DNA of 45,018 nt from the NCBI RefSeq assembly GCF_002086275.1, contig NZ_MVHT01000054.1, forward strand, positions 1-45,018, read 5' to 3'. The notes beneath the pieces were generated by a model. That model searched no databases and was not told the origin of the DNA. It saw only the letters and a program-made list of their open reading frames with translations. Both the position numbers and the translations under genes were made by a program. Below, one piece after another: positions 30,447 to 38,795 of the stretch. The stretch's first letter is position 1. Every line of letters begins with the position of its first letter. Source of the stretch: Mycobacterium intermedium. GTDB lineage: Bacteria; Actinomycetota; Actinomycetes; Mycobacteriales; Mycobacteriaceae.

Positions 30447-31499
30447 TTGGACTTCGGTTACAGCACCGAGCAAGAGGCTTTTCGAGCTTCACTGCGCGGA
30501 TTGCTGCGTAGGGCCGGCGGCCGCGACCGGGAGGTCTGGCAGCGGCTGTGTAACGAGCTCGAGTTGCCCGGACTGCACGTACCACCGGAGTACGGCGGAG
30601 TGGGGGCGACCCTTGTCGAAACCGCCGTCGCGTTCGAGGAACTCGGCCGGGTGCTGACGCCAGTTCCGTTCGCGGCCACGATGTTTGCGATTGAAGCGCT
30701 CCTGCGCACGGGCGATGAGGACCAGTGCAAGACACTGCTGGCCGGCCTGCTGAGCGGGGAGCAGATTGGCACACTTGCGTGGTGTGGCGGTGACTTCTCG
30801 GCAACGACGGTGCGTGCCGAACAGCGCGATGGCCGCACGGTTCTGACCGGCAACTGCAACCCTGTCTTGCACGGCCAGGTTGCCGACGTCTTCGTGGTGC
30901 CCGCTGCCACGGAGGGCGCGGTGCGCCTGCATGTGGTGGCGGCCGATGCGGCGGGGGTCACGGTGACGCCGTTGAACTCGTTCGACGCCACCCGCCCCGT
31001 CGCCGCGCTGCAGTTGGCGCAAGCTCCGGCCGATGTCTTGGCCGCGGGTTCCGCCGACGACATCGAGCGTGTCCTCGACGTGGCCCGGCTGCTGCTGGCC
31101 GCCGAGATGCTCGGCGGAGCGGAAGCGTGTCTGGAAATGGCCGTGAGATATGCCTGCAGCCGAAGGCAATTCGACCGCCCGATCGGTTCGTTTCAGGCGG
31201 TCAAACACGCCTGCGCCGACATGCTGATCGAGGTGGACGCGACCCGGGCCACCGTCATGTACGCCACCATGAGCGCCGCGGACGACCGCGAACTCGCGGT
31301 CGCCGCGCCGCTGGCGAAGGCTCAGGCGGCGGACACCTTCGCGTTATGCGCAGGCAACGCCATTCAGGTGCACGGTGGTATCGCGTTCACCTGGGAGCAC
31401 GAGCTGCATCGCTACTTCCGCCGTGCCAAGACTGCCGAGGCGATGTTCGGCAGTACCGCCCAGCACCGCGCCCTGCTGGCCGATCGCGTCGGCCTCTGA
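30447..31499 (+). CDS. fadE18: Acyl-CoA dehydrogenase FadE18
   Basis: The product is 350 residues from TTG 30447, one base after the fadE17 stop; GAGGA upstream supports the start, and the N-terminus DFGYSTEQEAFRASLRGLLR mirrors that of fadE17. It is shorter and more divergent than usual acyl-CoA dehydrogenases. FAD-binding end features remain (CSRRQFDRPIGSFQAVKHAC, ALCAGNAIQVHGGIAFTWEH, LHRYFRRAKTAEAMFGSTAQ). It is the expected partner subunit of FadE17, each supplying part of the active site. It ends convergent to tpx with a 21-base gap. Confidence 0.9.
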   Translation: MDFGYSTEQEAFRASLRGLLRRAGGRDREVWQRLCNELELPGLHVPPEYGGVGATLVETAVAFEELGRVLTPVPFAATMFAIEALLRTGDEDQCKTLLAGLLSGEQIGTLAWCGGDFSATTVRAEQRDGRTVLTGNCNPVLHGQVADVFVVPAATEGAVRLHVVAADAAGVTVTPLNSFDATRPVAALQLAQAPADVLAAGSADDIERVLDVARLLLAAEMLGGAEACLEMAVRYACSRRQFDRPIGSFQAVKHACADMLIEVDATRATVMYATMSAADDRELAVAAPLAKAQAADTFALCAGNAIQVHGGIAFTWEHELHRYFRRAKTAEAMFGSTAQHRALLADRVGL

Positions 31500-31520
31500 G
31501 ACCTGCTGGCGCTCAGGACG

Positions 31521-32018
31521 TCAGGCGTTCAGCGCGGCCAGGGCGGCGTCGTAGTCCGGCTCTTGTGCGATCTCCGGCACGAGCTCGGTGTAGGCGACGT
31601 TCCCGTCGGCGCCGATCACCACGATCGCCCGCGACAACAGGCCGGCCATCGGTCCGTCGGCGATGGTCACCCCATAGTCCTCGCCGAAGCTGTCCCGGAA
31701 CGCCGACGCGGTGGTCACGTTTTCAATGCCCTCGGCACCGCAAAAGCGCTTCTGGGCGAACGGCAGATCCTTCGAGACACACACCACGGTGCCGCCACTG
31801 GCGGCGGCGCGTTCATTGAAGGTACGCACGCTCGTCGCACACACGGGTGTGTCGACGGACGGGAAGATGTTCAGCAGCAAGGACTTACCCTGAAACTGAT
31901 CGCTGCTCACCGACCCGAGATCCGCTCCGGTCAGGGTGAAACTCGGGGCCGGAGAGCCGACCTCGGGTAGCTCGCCGACGGTATTGATCGGGTTCCCACG
32001 CAGGGTTATCTGTGCCAT
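31521..32018 (-). CDS. tpx: Thiol peroxidase Tpx
   Basis: This 165-residue two-Cys thiol peroxidase reduces hydrogen and organic peroxides using thioredoxin. MAQITLRGNPINTVGELPEV is the normal N-terminus; an in-frame ATG two codons upstream is less likely. The peroxidatic Cys is in FPSVDTPVCATSVRTF (about residue 60) and the resolving Cys in AQKRFCGAEG (about 93). It ends EIAQEPDYDAALAALNA. It is divergent from the AraC-type regulator gene across about 100 bases. Length and sequence agree with M. tuberculosis Tpx (Rv1932). Confidence 0.96.
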   Translation of the reverse strand: MAQITLRGNPINTVGELPEVGSPAPSFTLTGADLGSVSSDQFQGKSLLLNIFPSVDTPVCATSVRTFNERAAASGGTVVCVSKDLPFAQKRFCGAEGIENVTTASAFRDSFGEDYGVTIADGPMAGLLSRAIVVIGADGNVAYTELVPEIAQEPDYDAALAALNA

Positions 32019-32118
32019 GGGCACAGTCTGCCAAGACCGCTGAGGCGGCGATGACCCGGGCCATGGCGCCGCTGTGTCCTAATCTGTGGGGTACACGTCA
32101 TAGACGCCACGATCTGCG

Positions 32119-33096
32119 GTGGCCATGATGGGACGTATGCCCCGCAAAGTGGTCATCGTCGGCTTCCCTGGCGTGCAGTCACTCGACGTGGTGGGCCCCT
32201 ATGACGTGTTCACCGGCGCATCGATGCTGACGAACAGCGGATACGACGTGGTGGTGGGCTCCCTGGACGGTCAGCCCATCACGACCCCAACCGGCCTGGC
32301 GTTCGTGTCGACGCCGTTGCCCGATCCGAGTGACGTCGCCGACGGCATTGACACCGTCATCGTGCCGGGCGGCGCCGGGGTCGACGCCGCGCGGACCGAT
32401 GCGGAGCTCCTGGCCTGGATCAAGGCCGTCGCCGACACCGCGCGGCGCGTCGTGACGGTCTGCACGGGTGCCTTCCTGGCGGCGGAGGCGGGCCTGCTGG
32501 ACGGCTGCCGGGTGACCACACACTGGGCTTTCGCCGATCGGTTGGCTCGTGAGTTTCCGGGGGTCGACGTCAACCCAGACCCGATCTTCATGCGGAGTTC
32601 CGAGAAGGTCTGGACCGCCGCGGGCGTTACCTCGGGCATCGATCTCGCGCTGTCATTGATCGAAGACGACCACGGCACCGAAGTCGCGCAAACGGTTGCC
32701 CGCTGGCTCGTCCTGTACTTGCGTCGCCCCGGCGGCCAGACGCAGTTCGCCGCGCCGGTGTGGATGCCCCGGGCCAAGCGCCCGTCGATCCGGGAGGTTC
32801 AGGAAGCGATCGAGGCGCAACCGGGTGGTTCGCACAGCATCGAGGAACTGGCCCAGCGGGCGGCGATGAGTCCGCGGCACTTCACCCGGGTGTTCACCGA
32901 AGAGGTCGGTGAGGCTCCGGGGCAATACGTCGAGCGCATCCGCACCGAGGCCGCGCGTCGGCAGTTGGAGGAAACCGACGACACCGTGGTGGCGATCGCC
33001 GCTCGGTGTGGTTTTGGCACCGCAGAAACCATGCGGCGCAATTTCATTCGCCGGATCGGTATCTCGCCGGACCAGTACCGCAAAGCTTTTGCTTGA
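32119..33096 (+). CDS. DJ-1/PfpI plus AraC-type transcriptional regulator, Rv1931c homologue
   Basis: The product has up to 325 residues from GTG 32119; ATG 32125 or 32137 (MPRKVVIVGFPG) may be the true start. The N-terminal DJ-1/PfpI (GATase1-like) domain has VIVPGGAGVDAARTDAELL and the nucleophile-elbow region VVTVCTGAFLAAEAGLLDGC. The C-terminal AraC domain follows: HSIEELAQRAAMSPRHFTRV, then FTEEVGEAPGQYVERIRTEA and VVAIAARCGFGTAETMRRNF. Such proteins are GlxA/FtrA-type regulators. It is 18 bases upstream of another DJ-1/PfpI gene, which is its likely target or partner. The M. tuberculosis copy I recall (259 residues) is shorter. Confidence 0.9.
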   Translation: MAMMGRMPRKVVIVGFPGVQSLDVVGPYDVFTGASMLTNSGYDVVVGSLDGQPITTPTGLAFVSTPLPDPSDVADGIDTVIVPGGAGVDAARTDAELLAWIKAVADTARRVVTVCTGAFLAAEAGLLDGCRVTTHWAFADRLAREFPGVDVNPDPIFMRSSEKVWTAAGVTSGIDLALSLIEDDHGTEVAQTVARWLVLYLRRPGGQTQFAAPVWMPRAKRPSIREVQEAIEAQPGGSHSIEELAQRAAMSPRHFTRVFTEEVGEAPGQYVERIRTEAARRQLEETDDTVVAIAARCGFGTAETMRRNFIRRIGISPDQYRKAFA

Positions 33097-33113
33097 CAAC
33101 TGAGGAGATGACG

Positions 33114-33851
33114 ATGACCCAGATCGCGTTTGTGGCATACCCCGGATTTACCGCGTTGGACATGATCGGTCCGTATGAGGTGTTGCGGAATCTGCCGCAG
33201 ACCGAGGTCCGGTTCGTTTGGCATGAGGTCGGGCCGGTCACCGCCGACTCCGGCGTTCTGGTCATCGGTGCCACGCACTCACTGGACGAAACTCCTTCGC
33301 CTGACTTGATTGTCGTGCCGGGTGGGCCGGGGACGCCGGTGGCCGCGCGGGATGAGAAGTTGCTGGAATGGTTGCGTCAGGCCCACCAGACCGCCACCTG
33401 GACGGCTTCGGTGTGTTCGGGCTCGGTGATTCTGGCCGCCGCCGGTCTGCTGCAGGGCCGGCGCGCGACGTCGCACTGGATCAGCCTTCCCGCGCTGAAG
33501 GCGTTCGGCGTCACGCCCGTCGGTGACGAGCGAATTGTGCACCAGGACAACGTCATCACCAGCGCGGGCGTTTCTGCGGGGATCGACCTTGGGTTGTGGT
33601 TGGCCGGCCGGCTGGGTGGTGAAGGCCGCGCCAAGGCCATTCAGCTGATGCTCGAGTACGACCCACAGCCACCGTTCGACTGTGGCCACATGTCGAAGGC
33701 TTCAGCGACCACCAAAGCGGCGGCGACCGCGTTGCTTTCCAAGGACAATGCGACGCCGGCCGCGCTCAAGGCAGGGACGTTGCTGGCGTGGGAACGGGCG
33801 CTGAACGCGGTGCGGTCTCGTCGGCGCAGGCGGGTCTTGGAGCGCGTCTGA
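33114..33851 (+). CDS. DJ-1/PfpI family protein, isonitrile-hydratase-like, Rv1930c homologue
   Basis: The product is 245 residues from ATG 33114, chosen because GAGGAG ends 6 bases before it. It shows the DJ-1/PfpI fold: AFVAYPGFTALDMIGPYEVL, DLIVVPGGPGTPVAARDEKL, the Cys elbow ASVCSGSVILAAAGLLQGRR, SHWISLPALKAFGV and ITSAGVSAGIDLGLWLAGRL. This pattern is that of isonitrile hydratase and related proteins, with a catalytic Cys at about residue 101. It is probably co-transcribed with the AraC-type gene. It is longer than the M. tuberculosis Rv1930c I recall (174), and ends convergent with the next gene. Confidence 0.86.
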   Translation: MTQIAFVAYPGFTALDMIGPYEVLRNLPQTEVRFVWHEVGPVTADSGVLVIGATHSLDETPSPDLIVVPGGPGTPVAARDEKLLEWLRQAHQTATWTASVCSGSVILAAAGLLQGRRATSHWISLPALKAFGVTPVGDERIVHQDNVITSAGVSAGIDLGLWLAGRLGGEGRAKAIQLMLEYDPQPPFDCGHMSKASATTKAAATALLSKDNATPAALKAGTLLAWERALNAVRSRRRRRVLERV

Positions 33852-34328
33852 TCACGCCTTGGGTTCCAGAAACTTCGTCGAGGCCAGTCGGCCGCCGGCT
33901 TCCAGCCAGGCGCTGACGACACCCGGCGCGTCGCGGTTGGGGTTGTAGATGTCTTCTTCGCTGGAGAACAGGCCGTCTCCGGCGTAGACCAGCCTGGTCC
34001 AGTTCGGGAACCAGAACGGCTCTTGGTGGGGGTCGGTCGGGTGGTCGAGCAAGTTCTTGATCATCATCACGACGGCGTCATTGTCTTCGTCGTAGGCGAT
34101 CCATTCGGACGGAAATCGCATGTGCGGGAACGGGGCCATCACCGCAACGATCCACTCACGGACCGCCTCGCGCCCGTGGAACACCCCGTAGTGGTGTTCG
34201 GTGTAGACGACATCTTCGGTGAACAGATCTGCAAAGGGACTCCAGTCGCCGGAGGCTGAGCACCCCTCGGCGACGGCGGTGTAGTGCCTGACGGCTTGCT
34301 CGATCTCTGCCTTGGTGAACTTGCCCAT
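33852..34328 (-). CDS. NTF2/SnoaL-like protein
   Basis: This 158-residue NTF2-fold protein starts at ATG 34328 (MGKFTKAEIEQAVRHYTAVA). FADLFTEDVVYTEHHYGVFH followed by GREAVREWIVAVMAPFPHMR is typical of SnoaL-like cyclases or isomerases. AVVMMIKNLLDHPTDPHQEP and LVYAGDGLFSSEEDIYNPNR form the sheet. It is divergent from the SDR gene with only about 20 bases between starts, which suggests a shared promoter region and perhaps a shared pathway. Substrate unknown. Confidence 0.8.
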   Translation of the reverse strand: MGKFTKAEIEQAVRHYTAVAEGCSASGDWSPFADLFTEDVVYTEHHYGVFHGREAVREWIVAVMAPFPHMRFPSEWIAYDEDNDAVVMMIKNLLDHPTDPHQEPFWFPNWTRLVYAGDGLFSSEEDIYNPNRDAPGVVSAWLEAGGRLASTKFLEPKA

Positions 34329-34347
34329 AACGGACACACTAGAACGC

Positions 34348-35115
34348 GTGAGCGTATTGGAGTTGTTCGACTTGCATGGCAAAACGGCACTGATCACCGG
34401 AGCGTCGACCGGGATCGGCAAGCGGGTGGCGCTGGCGTACGCGGAGGCTGGGGCGCAAGTAGCCATTGCGGCAAGGCATTTCGATGTCTTGCAAAAGGTC
34501 GCCGAGGAGATCGTCGCGGCCGGCGGCACCGCCCTGCCCATCGCTTGCGACGTGACTCAACCGGAGCAGGTGAGCGGCATGGTGGACAAGGTCGTCGCCG
34601 AGTTGGGTGGGATCGACATCGCCGTCGCCAACGCCGGCATCCTCGAACTCGCACCGCTGTTGGACATGTCGCCCGAGGATTTTCAACGCATTCAGGACAC
34701 CAACGTCACCGGCGTCTTCCTAACCGCCCAAGCGGCGGCCAGGGCGATGGTCGAGCAGGGTCGGGGTGGATCCATCATCACCACGGCCTCCATGTCGGGA
34801 CACATCATCAACATCTCTCAACCGATGGGCCACTACTGCGCGTCCAAGGCCGCGGTGATTCAGCTGACCAAGGCGTTGGCCGTGGAGATGGCTCCGCACA
34901 ATATCCGGGTGAACAGCGTCAGCCCGGGCTACATCCTCACCGAGTTGGTCGAGCCGCTGTCGGACCTTCATGCGCTGTGGAAACCCAAGATTCCGCTCGG
35001 CCGCATCGGCCGCCCCGAAGAACTCACCGGCCTATACCTCTATTTGGCGAGCGAGGCGTCCAGCTACATGACAGGCTCCGACATTGTGATCGACGGTGGA
35101 TACACCCTCCCCTGA
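34348..35115 (+). CDS. Short-chain dehydrogenase/reductase, Rv1928c homologue
   Basis: The product is 255 residues from GTG 34348 (VSVLELFDLHGKTALITGAS), which equals the length of Rv1928c. It shows the cofactor motif TGASTGIGKR, NAG (VANAGILEL), the catalytic Ser (TTASMSGHI), YCASK with Tyr-Lys, and the end YMTGSDIVIDGGYTLP. A frame-compatible start at 34312 would overlap the divergent gene and is not needed. It overlaps the following CxxC protein by 20 bases, so the two are translationally linked. Confidence 0.9.
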   Translation: MSVLELFDLHGKTALITGASTGIGKRVALAYAEAGAQVAIAARHFDVLQKVAEEIVAAGGTALPIACDVTQPEQVSGMVDKVVAELGGIDIAVANAGILELAPLLDMSPEDFQRIQDTNVTGVFLTAQAAARAMVEQGRGGSIITTASMSGHIINISQPMGHYCASKAAVIQLTKALAVEMAPHNIRVNSVSPGYILTELVEPLSDLHALWKPKIPLGRIGRPEELTGLYLYLASEASSYMTGSDIVIDGGYTLP

Positions 35116-35530
35116 GCCGGGCGAGGCCCGGTTCGATTGCGCGGTGTGCGGTGGGCCAGCGGGCCGCGTCAAGTTCCTCACTTCGGCCGATGCGGTCTCC
35201 GAGGATGGTGCGCCGTCTTTGCAGGCTTTGGCTGAGCTCGATGTGATGTATCGGCCGATGCGGCAGGCCGCGCTCCTGGTGGAGACCTTCTTCGGAGTCG
35301 CCACCAATCCCGTCTCCAGCGAACGCATGGAATGGGTGAGCTACGCGATTGCCGACCGGGACGCCGCGGCGCTTTACCGAATGGGCTACGCGTACGCGCC
35401 ATTTCATTGTCCAGAGTGTGCGGCGTGTTACTGCGGCGAGCATTGGGATTGGCGGGAATTCGACGACGGCCCGTTCAGCGGCGTCGAAGGTCATTGCCCC
35501 GACGGGCACTTTCACGTGCTCGCCTACTGA
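35096..35530 (+). CDS. Small Cys-rich hypothetical protein
   Basis: This 144-residue product starts at GTG 35096 inside the end of the SDR gene. It has two clusters that look like zinc sites: FDCAVCGGPAG near the start, and FHCPECAACYCGEHWDW with GHCPDGHFHVLAY at the end. The middle reads LDVMYRPMRQAALLVETFFG. No family is recognised. I do not recall a counterpart between Rv1928c and Rv1927. Its stop overlaps the convergent DUF2071 gene by 7 bases. Confidence 0.72.
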   Translation: MDTPSPEPGEARFDCAVCGGPAGRVKFLTSADAVSEDGAPSLQALAELDVMYRPMRQAALLVETFFGVATNPVSSERMEWVSYAIADRDAAALYRMGYAYAPFHCPECAACYCGEHWDWREFDDGPFSGVEGHCPDGHFHVLAY

Positions 35531-36288
35531 ACTACGCTGGGTCGCCCGAACTGGGTGCGGACTCCGGGCGAGAAGAGGGCACGCAGCCGGTCGCCGGCCG
35601 GCCGCACCCCGGCCGCCTGGACCAGTTCGTCGTGCAGTTCGACGATTTCGGCGGCCCGCAGCGGCCATTCGTCGTGCACGTTGGGGAGCCACCACGTCCG
35701 GCCCGCCCTGCGGGTGTGGGCGCCCCAGCGTGCGGTGAGCCAAACCTCAAGCGGGGTCGGTTCGATCGCGTCGCCGACGGCGACCGTCACCCGATTGTGC
35801 AGTCCGCGCTGGGGCCAGCGTCGCACGCTGTGATACGTGATTTTGTTGCCGGAGCGTGTTATTCGCATTTTCGCCCAGGTGTAGGGAACGCCCAGCCCGA
35901 TCCGGGTTACCGGCACCACCGCCAGGCGAGTGGTCTCCAGCGACCGGAACAGCACCCCATGCCGGCCGGCGTCGTCGATCGAGTACAGCCGCACGTTGGT
36001 TTCATGGAATGACCCGAGATACGGAAGCGGCAGTGCCGCACCGAGTTTGGTGGTCATGGTGAACGGCACCAGTCCCACGTAGGTCAGCCCGTCGGCGAAG
36101 ACGTCGGGACGGGTCCCCGGCGGGTACAAATGCGCGATGCTGTCCGGCGCTACCGGCCAGTGGATGAAGGTCAGGTCGCGCCAGAACTGGTCGAAGGTGA
36201 CCGGACGAACCAACGGTGGCGGTGTGATCGGGTAACCCGCCAACTCGGGGATCTGGTGGGGTTCGTCAGGAGACGGCGTGGCAGTCAC
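35524..36288 (-). CDS. DUF2071 (YqjF-like) protein, Rv1927 homologue
   Basis: The product is 254 residues from GTG 36288 (VTATPSPDEPHQIPELAGYP), close to Rv1927 (257). A longer frame upstream runs through a repeat region and is unlikely. Family features are TFDQFWRDLTFIHWPVAPDS, LYPPGTRPDVFADGLTYVGL, LGSFHETNVRLYSIDDAGRH, GVLFRSLETTRLAVVPVTRI and WWLPNVHDEWPLRAAEIVEL. The biochemical role of DUF2071 proteins is unknown. Confidence 0.82.
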   Translation of the reverse strand: MTATPSPDEPHQIPELAGYPITPPPLVRPVTFDQFWRDLTFIHWPVAPDSIAHLYPPGTRPDVFADGLTYVGLVPFTMTTKLGAALPLPYLGSFHETNVRLYSIDDAGRHGVLFRSLETTRLAVVPVTRIGLGVPYTWAKMRITRSGNKITYHSVRRWPQRGLHNRVTVAVGDAIEPTPLEVWLTARWGAHTRRAGRTWWLPNVHDEWPLRAAEIVELHDELVQAAGVRPAGDRLRALFSPGVRTQFGRPSVVQ

Positions 36289-36308
36289 CGGACCATGGTG
36301 ACAGTCGG

Positions 36309-36469
36309 CCGCCGAACGTGGGCGCGATGTCCCGAATTTCGACGATTTTGGTGCACAGGCCACACGTTCGGCGGGCTTACGCGCCGACTGTGGACTCGGC
36401 GACCGCGCCGAGCGTGTGGCGCATGGCCCGCATCTCGATGTTGTCGGTGCACAGGCCACACGTTCGGCG
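36309..36469. repeat. Pair of related hairpin repeats between the Rv1927 and fadD31 genes
   Basis: GCCGAACGTG (36311-36320) pairs with CACGTTCGGC (36363-36372), and GCCGAGCGTGTGGC pairs with GCCACACGTTCGGC (to 36468) with one mismatch. The right arms contain an identical 24-base stretch at 36350-36373 and 36446-36469 (GGTGCACAGG then CCACACGTTCGGCG). This looks like a tandem copy of a dispersed mycobacterial intergenic repeat. It may act as a terminator for the two flanking genes. Confidence 0.7.
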
Positions 36470-36490
36470 CGCACGAGACCTGGCCCGCGG

Positions 36491-38317
36491 CTAATGCACC
36501 CCGAGAGTGCCGCTCAGGTATTCCGCGCGGCAGGCCACTCGGGCCAGCTTGCCGCTGGTGGTGCGTGGGATGCCGCCGGCGGGCAGGAAACGGACGTCGG
36601 CGACGGGCAGCCCATGCCGACTCGACACTGCCGCGCGGATCGTGTCGACAGCGGGTGCGGGATCGGCGCGGCTGGTACCCGTGGCCCGTTCGGCGATGAC
36701 CACCAGGCCCTCCGGCACCGCGAACGCCGTCACGTATCCACGTCGAACCATCGGCGATGCCTCCGCGACGGTGGCCTCGATGTCTTGCGGGTAGTGGTTC
36801 TTGCCGTCGATGGTGATGAGGTCGGCGATCCGGCCAGTGACATACAGCTCGCCGTCGAGATATACGGCGAGATCGCCGGTCCGCAGCCAGTTCCCGTCGA
36901 TCTTGGCGCCATTGACGTGGCTGCCCTCGGGCAGCGTCGAGGTCAGTTTTGCGCCAAACGTCAGCTGCGTCTCGTCGGGCCGTCCCCAGTAACCTCTTCC
37001 GACGTTGTCGCCCTGCAACCAGGGTTCGCCCACCCGGCCGTCCGGCAACTCGGCACCGGTCTCGGGATCCACGATCACCGCGGAAAGACTGCGGGCTACC
37101 TGGCCACATGACACCTGCCCAACGGCATTCGGGTGATCGGCCGCAACCTGCACCGCCTCCCCCGCGCCCAGTCGCTCCCGGTCCAGATAGATGACCGACG
37201 TCTCGGCGTCAGGGGCAATGGTGGCGATCATCAGCGTCGCCTCGGCGATTCCGTACGACGGCTTGAATGCGGTGCGCGGCAATCCATACGGAGCGAACGC
37301 CTTGTTGAACATGTTGACCGCGTTGATGCTGACCGGTTCGGAGCCGATGATCAGCACCACGTTGTTCAGGTTGATGTCGTCACCGGCGGCAGGCAGTCCA
37401 CGCTGAGCCGCCCACTCGTAGGCGAAATTCGGAGCCGCGGTGACGACGCGTCCGGTCCGGCATTCGTCGGACAACGCCTGGATCCACCGCTGCGGCCGAC
37501 GCACAAACGCGGTGGGTGACATCAGCGTGGTGTGGCCGCCGTAGACCGTCGGAAAGCCGATCATCGACAGGCCCATGTCGTGGTAGAGGGGTAACCAACT
37601 GACGCCGTGGGTGTTTCGGTTCATCAGGTCGATCGACAGGATCATCTGCGCCAGATTCGTGGCGACCGCTCGGTGGGTGATCTCCACGCCGATAGGGGGT
37701 CGCGTTGCCCCGGAGGTGTACTGCAGGTACGCAACGGCGTCGACGTCCAGGTGGACTGGAGTGAACAGGTCTTCGGCCGAATCTGGGATCTCGTCGATGA
37801 CGAGGACACGCGGCGTCGGCAGGCCGGTGAGAGTACCCAGGAAGTTTTCGATGGCGGCTTTGGCGGATGTAGTGGTGAGTACGGCGGTCGGTCGCGAGTC
37901 GCGCAGCGCCGTTTCGAGACGTTCGGCGTGGCCGGGAAGTTCCGGGGCGAACAGCGGCACCGCGACCGTGCCTGCCTTGATCGCGGCGTAGTGGCCGACA
38001 ACCCAGTCGATGCTCTGCGGCGCCAGGATCGCAACGCGATCTCCCGGGCCGGCGATCTGCTGCACGTGCGCTGTGACGGCGCGCAGGCGGACGCCGAACT
38101 GGGCCCAGGTGACGTCGAGAGCACGTGCGTCGCCAGCGCCGGTGTGGTCCAGGAAGCGGTAGGCGACCTCGTTCCCGACGTGCCTGATGTTGCGGTCGAT
38201 CAGCGAGATCAGCGTGGTCTCCGGGGGCAACACGATGTTGCCGTCGACGTCTAAACAATCCTCGATGCGTAGCAGGCCGTCATACACCACCGACCTCGAC
38301 TGGGCACCGCCTTCCAT
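36491..38317 (-). CDS. fadD31: Fatty-acyl-AMP ligase FadD31
   Basis: This 608-residue adenylate-forming enzyme is of the FAAL class, activating fatty acids as acyl-AMP for lipid synthesis rather than as acyl-CoA. Features are AIKAGTVAVPLFAPELPGHA, the phosphate loop VAYLQYTSGATRPPIGVEIT, HGVSWLPLYHDMGLSMIGFP, FKPSYGIAEATLMIATIAPD, and NWLRTGDLAVYLDGELYVTG with RIADLITIDGKNHYPQDIEA. It ends in a small C-terminal domain with GGIPRTTSGKLAR. Size and order match Rv1925. No polyketide synthase is adjacent, so its acceptor is unknown. Confidence 0.9.
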   Translation of the reverse strand: MEGGAQSRSVVYDGLLRIEDCLDVDGNIVLPPETTLISLIDRNIRHVGNEVAYRFLDHTGAGDARALDVTWAQFGVRLRAVTAHVQQIAGPGDRVAILAPQSIDWVVGHYAAIKAGTVAVPLFAPELPGHAERLETALRDSRPTAVLTTTSAKAAIENFLGTLTGLPTPRVLVIDEIPDSAEDLFTPVHLDVDAVAYLQYTSGATRPPIGVEITHRAVATNLAQMILSIDLMNRNTHGVSWLPLYHDMGLSMIGFPTVYGGHTTLMSPTAFVRRPQRWIQALSDECRTGRVVTAAPNFAYEWAAQRGLPAAGDDINLNNVVLIIGSEPVSINAVNMFNKAFAPYGLPRTAFKPSYGIAEATLMIATIAPDAETSVIYLDRERLGAGEAVQVAADHPNAVGQVSCGQVARSLSAVIVDPETGAELPDGRVGEPWLQGDNVGRGYWGRPDETQLTFGAKLTSTLPEGSHVNGAKIDGNWLRTGDLAVYLDGELYVTGRIADLITIDGKNHYPQDIEATVAEASPMVRRGYVTAFAVPEGLVVIAERATGTSRADPAPAVDTIRAAVSSRHGLPVADVRFLPAGGIPRTTSGKLARVACRAEYLSGTLGVH

Positions 38318-38402
38318 AACCGCAGTCTATAAATGACCGGTCCCCCGTCGGCGCAAGCGTGGTGTGGTGCGAGCCACGCTGGCGGTCTACCCAGGAGCAA
38401 AC

Positions 38403-38777
38403 GTGAACGCAGGCGAGCATCCGGTTACGACCCGCGAGGCCGCACTGGCCCGGGTGTTCGCCTACCGGCAACGTGGTCGTAGCAGGCCCGTGCCGGTTCG
38501 CGCGTTGGTCGTCGTCCTCGGCGGTGCGTTACTGGCCGCGTCCATCCCGCTGATCGTGCTGCTGCCCGAAATAGGCGTCCCAATGGTCCTAGTCGCGTTT
38601 CGTCTGCTGGCGGTCGAGGCGGATTGGGCGGCACGTGCGTACGCATGGACCGACTGGCGCTTCAGCCAATTGCTGGCTTGGTTTCATCGCCAAACGCGGG
38701 CGGCCCGGTGGGCGATCATGGCGGTGCTGGTGCTGCTCGTGGCCGCGCTGGTGTGGGTGCTGATCTACGAGCTGTAA
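38403..38777 (+). CDS. Small two-helix membrane protein, Rv1924c homologue
   Basis: The product is 124 residues from GTG 38403, with AGGAG 7 bases upstream (Rv1924c is about 126). Two hydrophobic stretches are visible (ALVVVLGGALLAASIPLIVL, near residues 33-55, and AIMAVLVLLVAALVWVLIYE at the end), with a basic amphipathic part between. It resembles TIGR02611/PGPGW-type small membrane proteins. It is divergent from fadD31 across about 85 bases. Confidence 0.8.
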   Translation: MNAGEHPVTTREAALARVFAYRQRGRSRPVPVRALVVVLGGALLAASIPLIVLLPEIGVPMVLVAFRLLAVEADWAARAYAWTDWRFSQLLAWFHRQTRAARWAIMAVLVLLVAALVWVLIYEL

Positions 38778-38795
38778 CGAAGTGTGTGGTACGCC

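Noticed and set aside
35524..36474. Longer 316-codon version of the DUF2071 protein
   Set aside because: The extra N-terminus runs through the tandem hairpin repeat and repeats itself; the GTG at 36288 gives the family's normal length.
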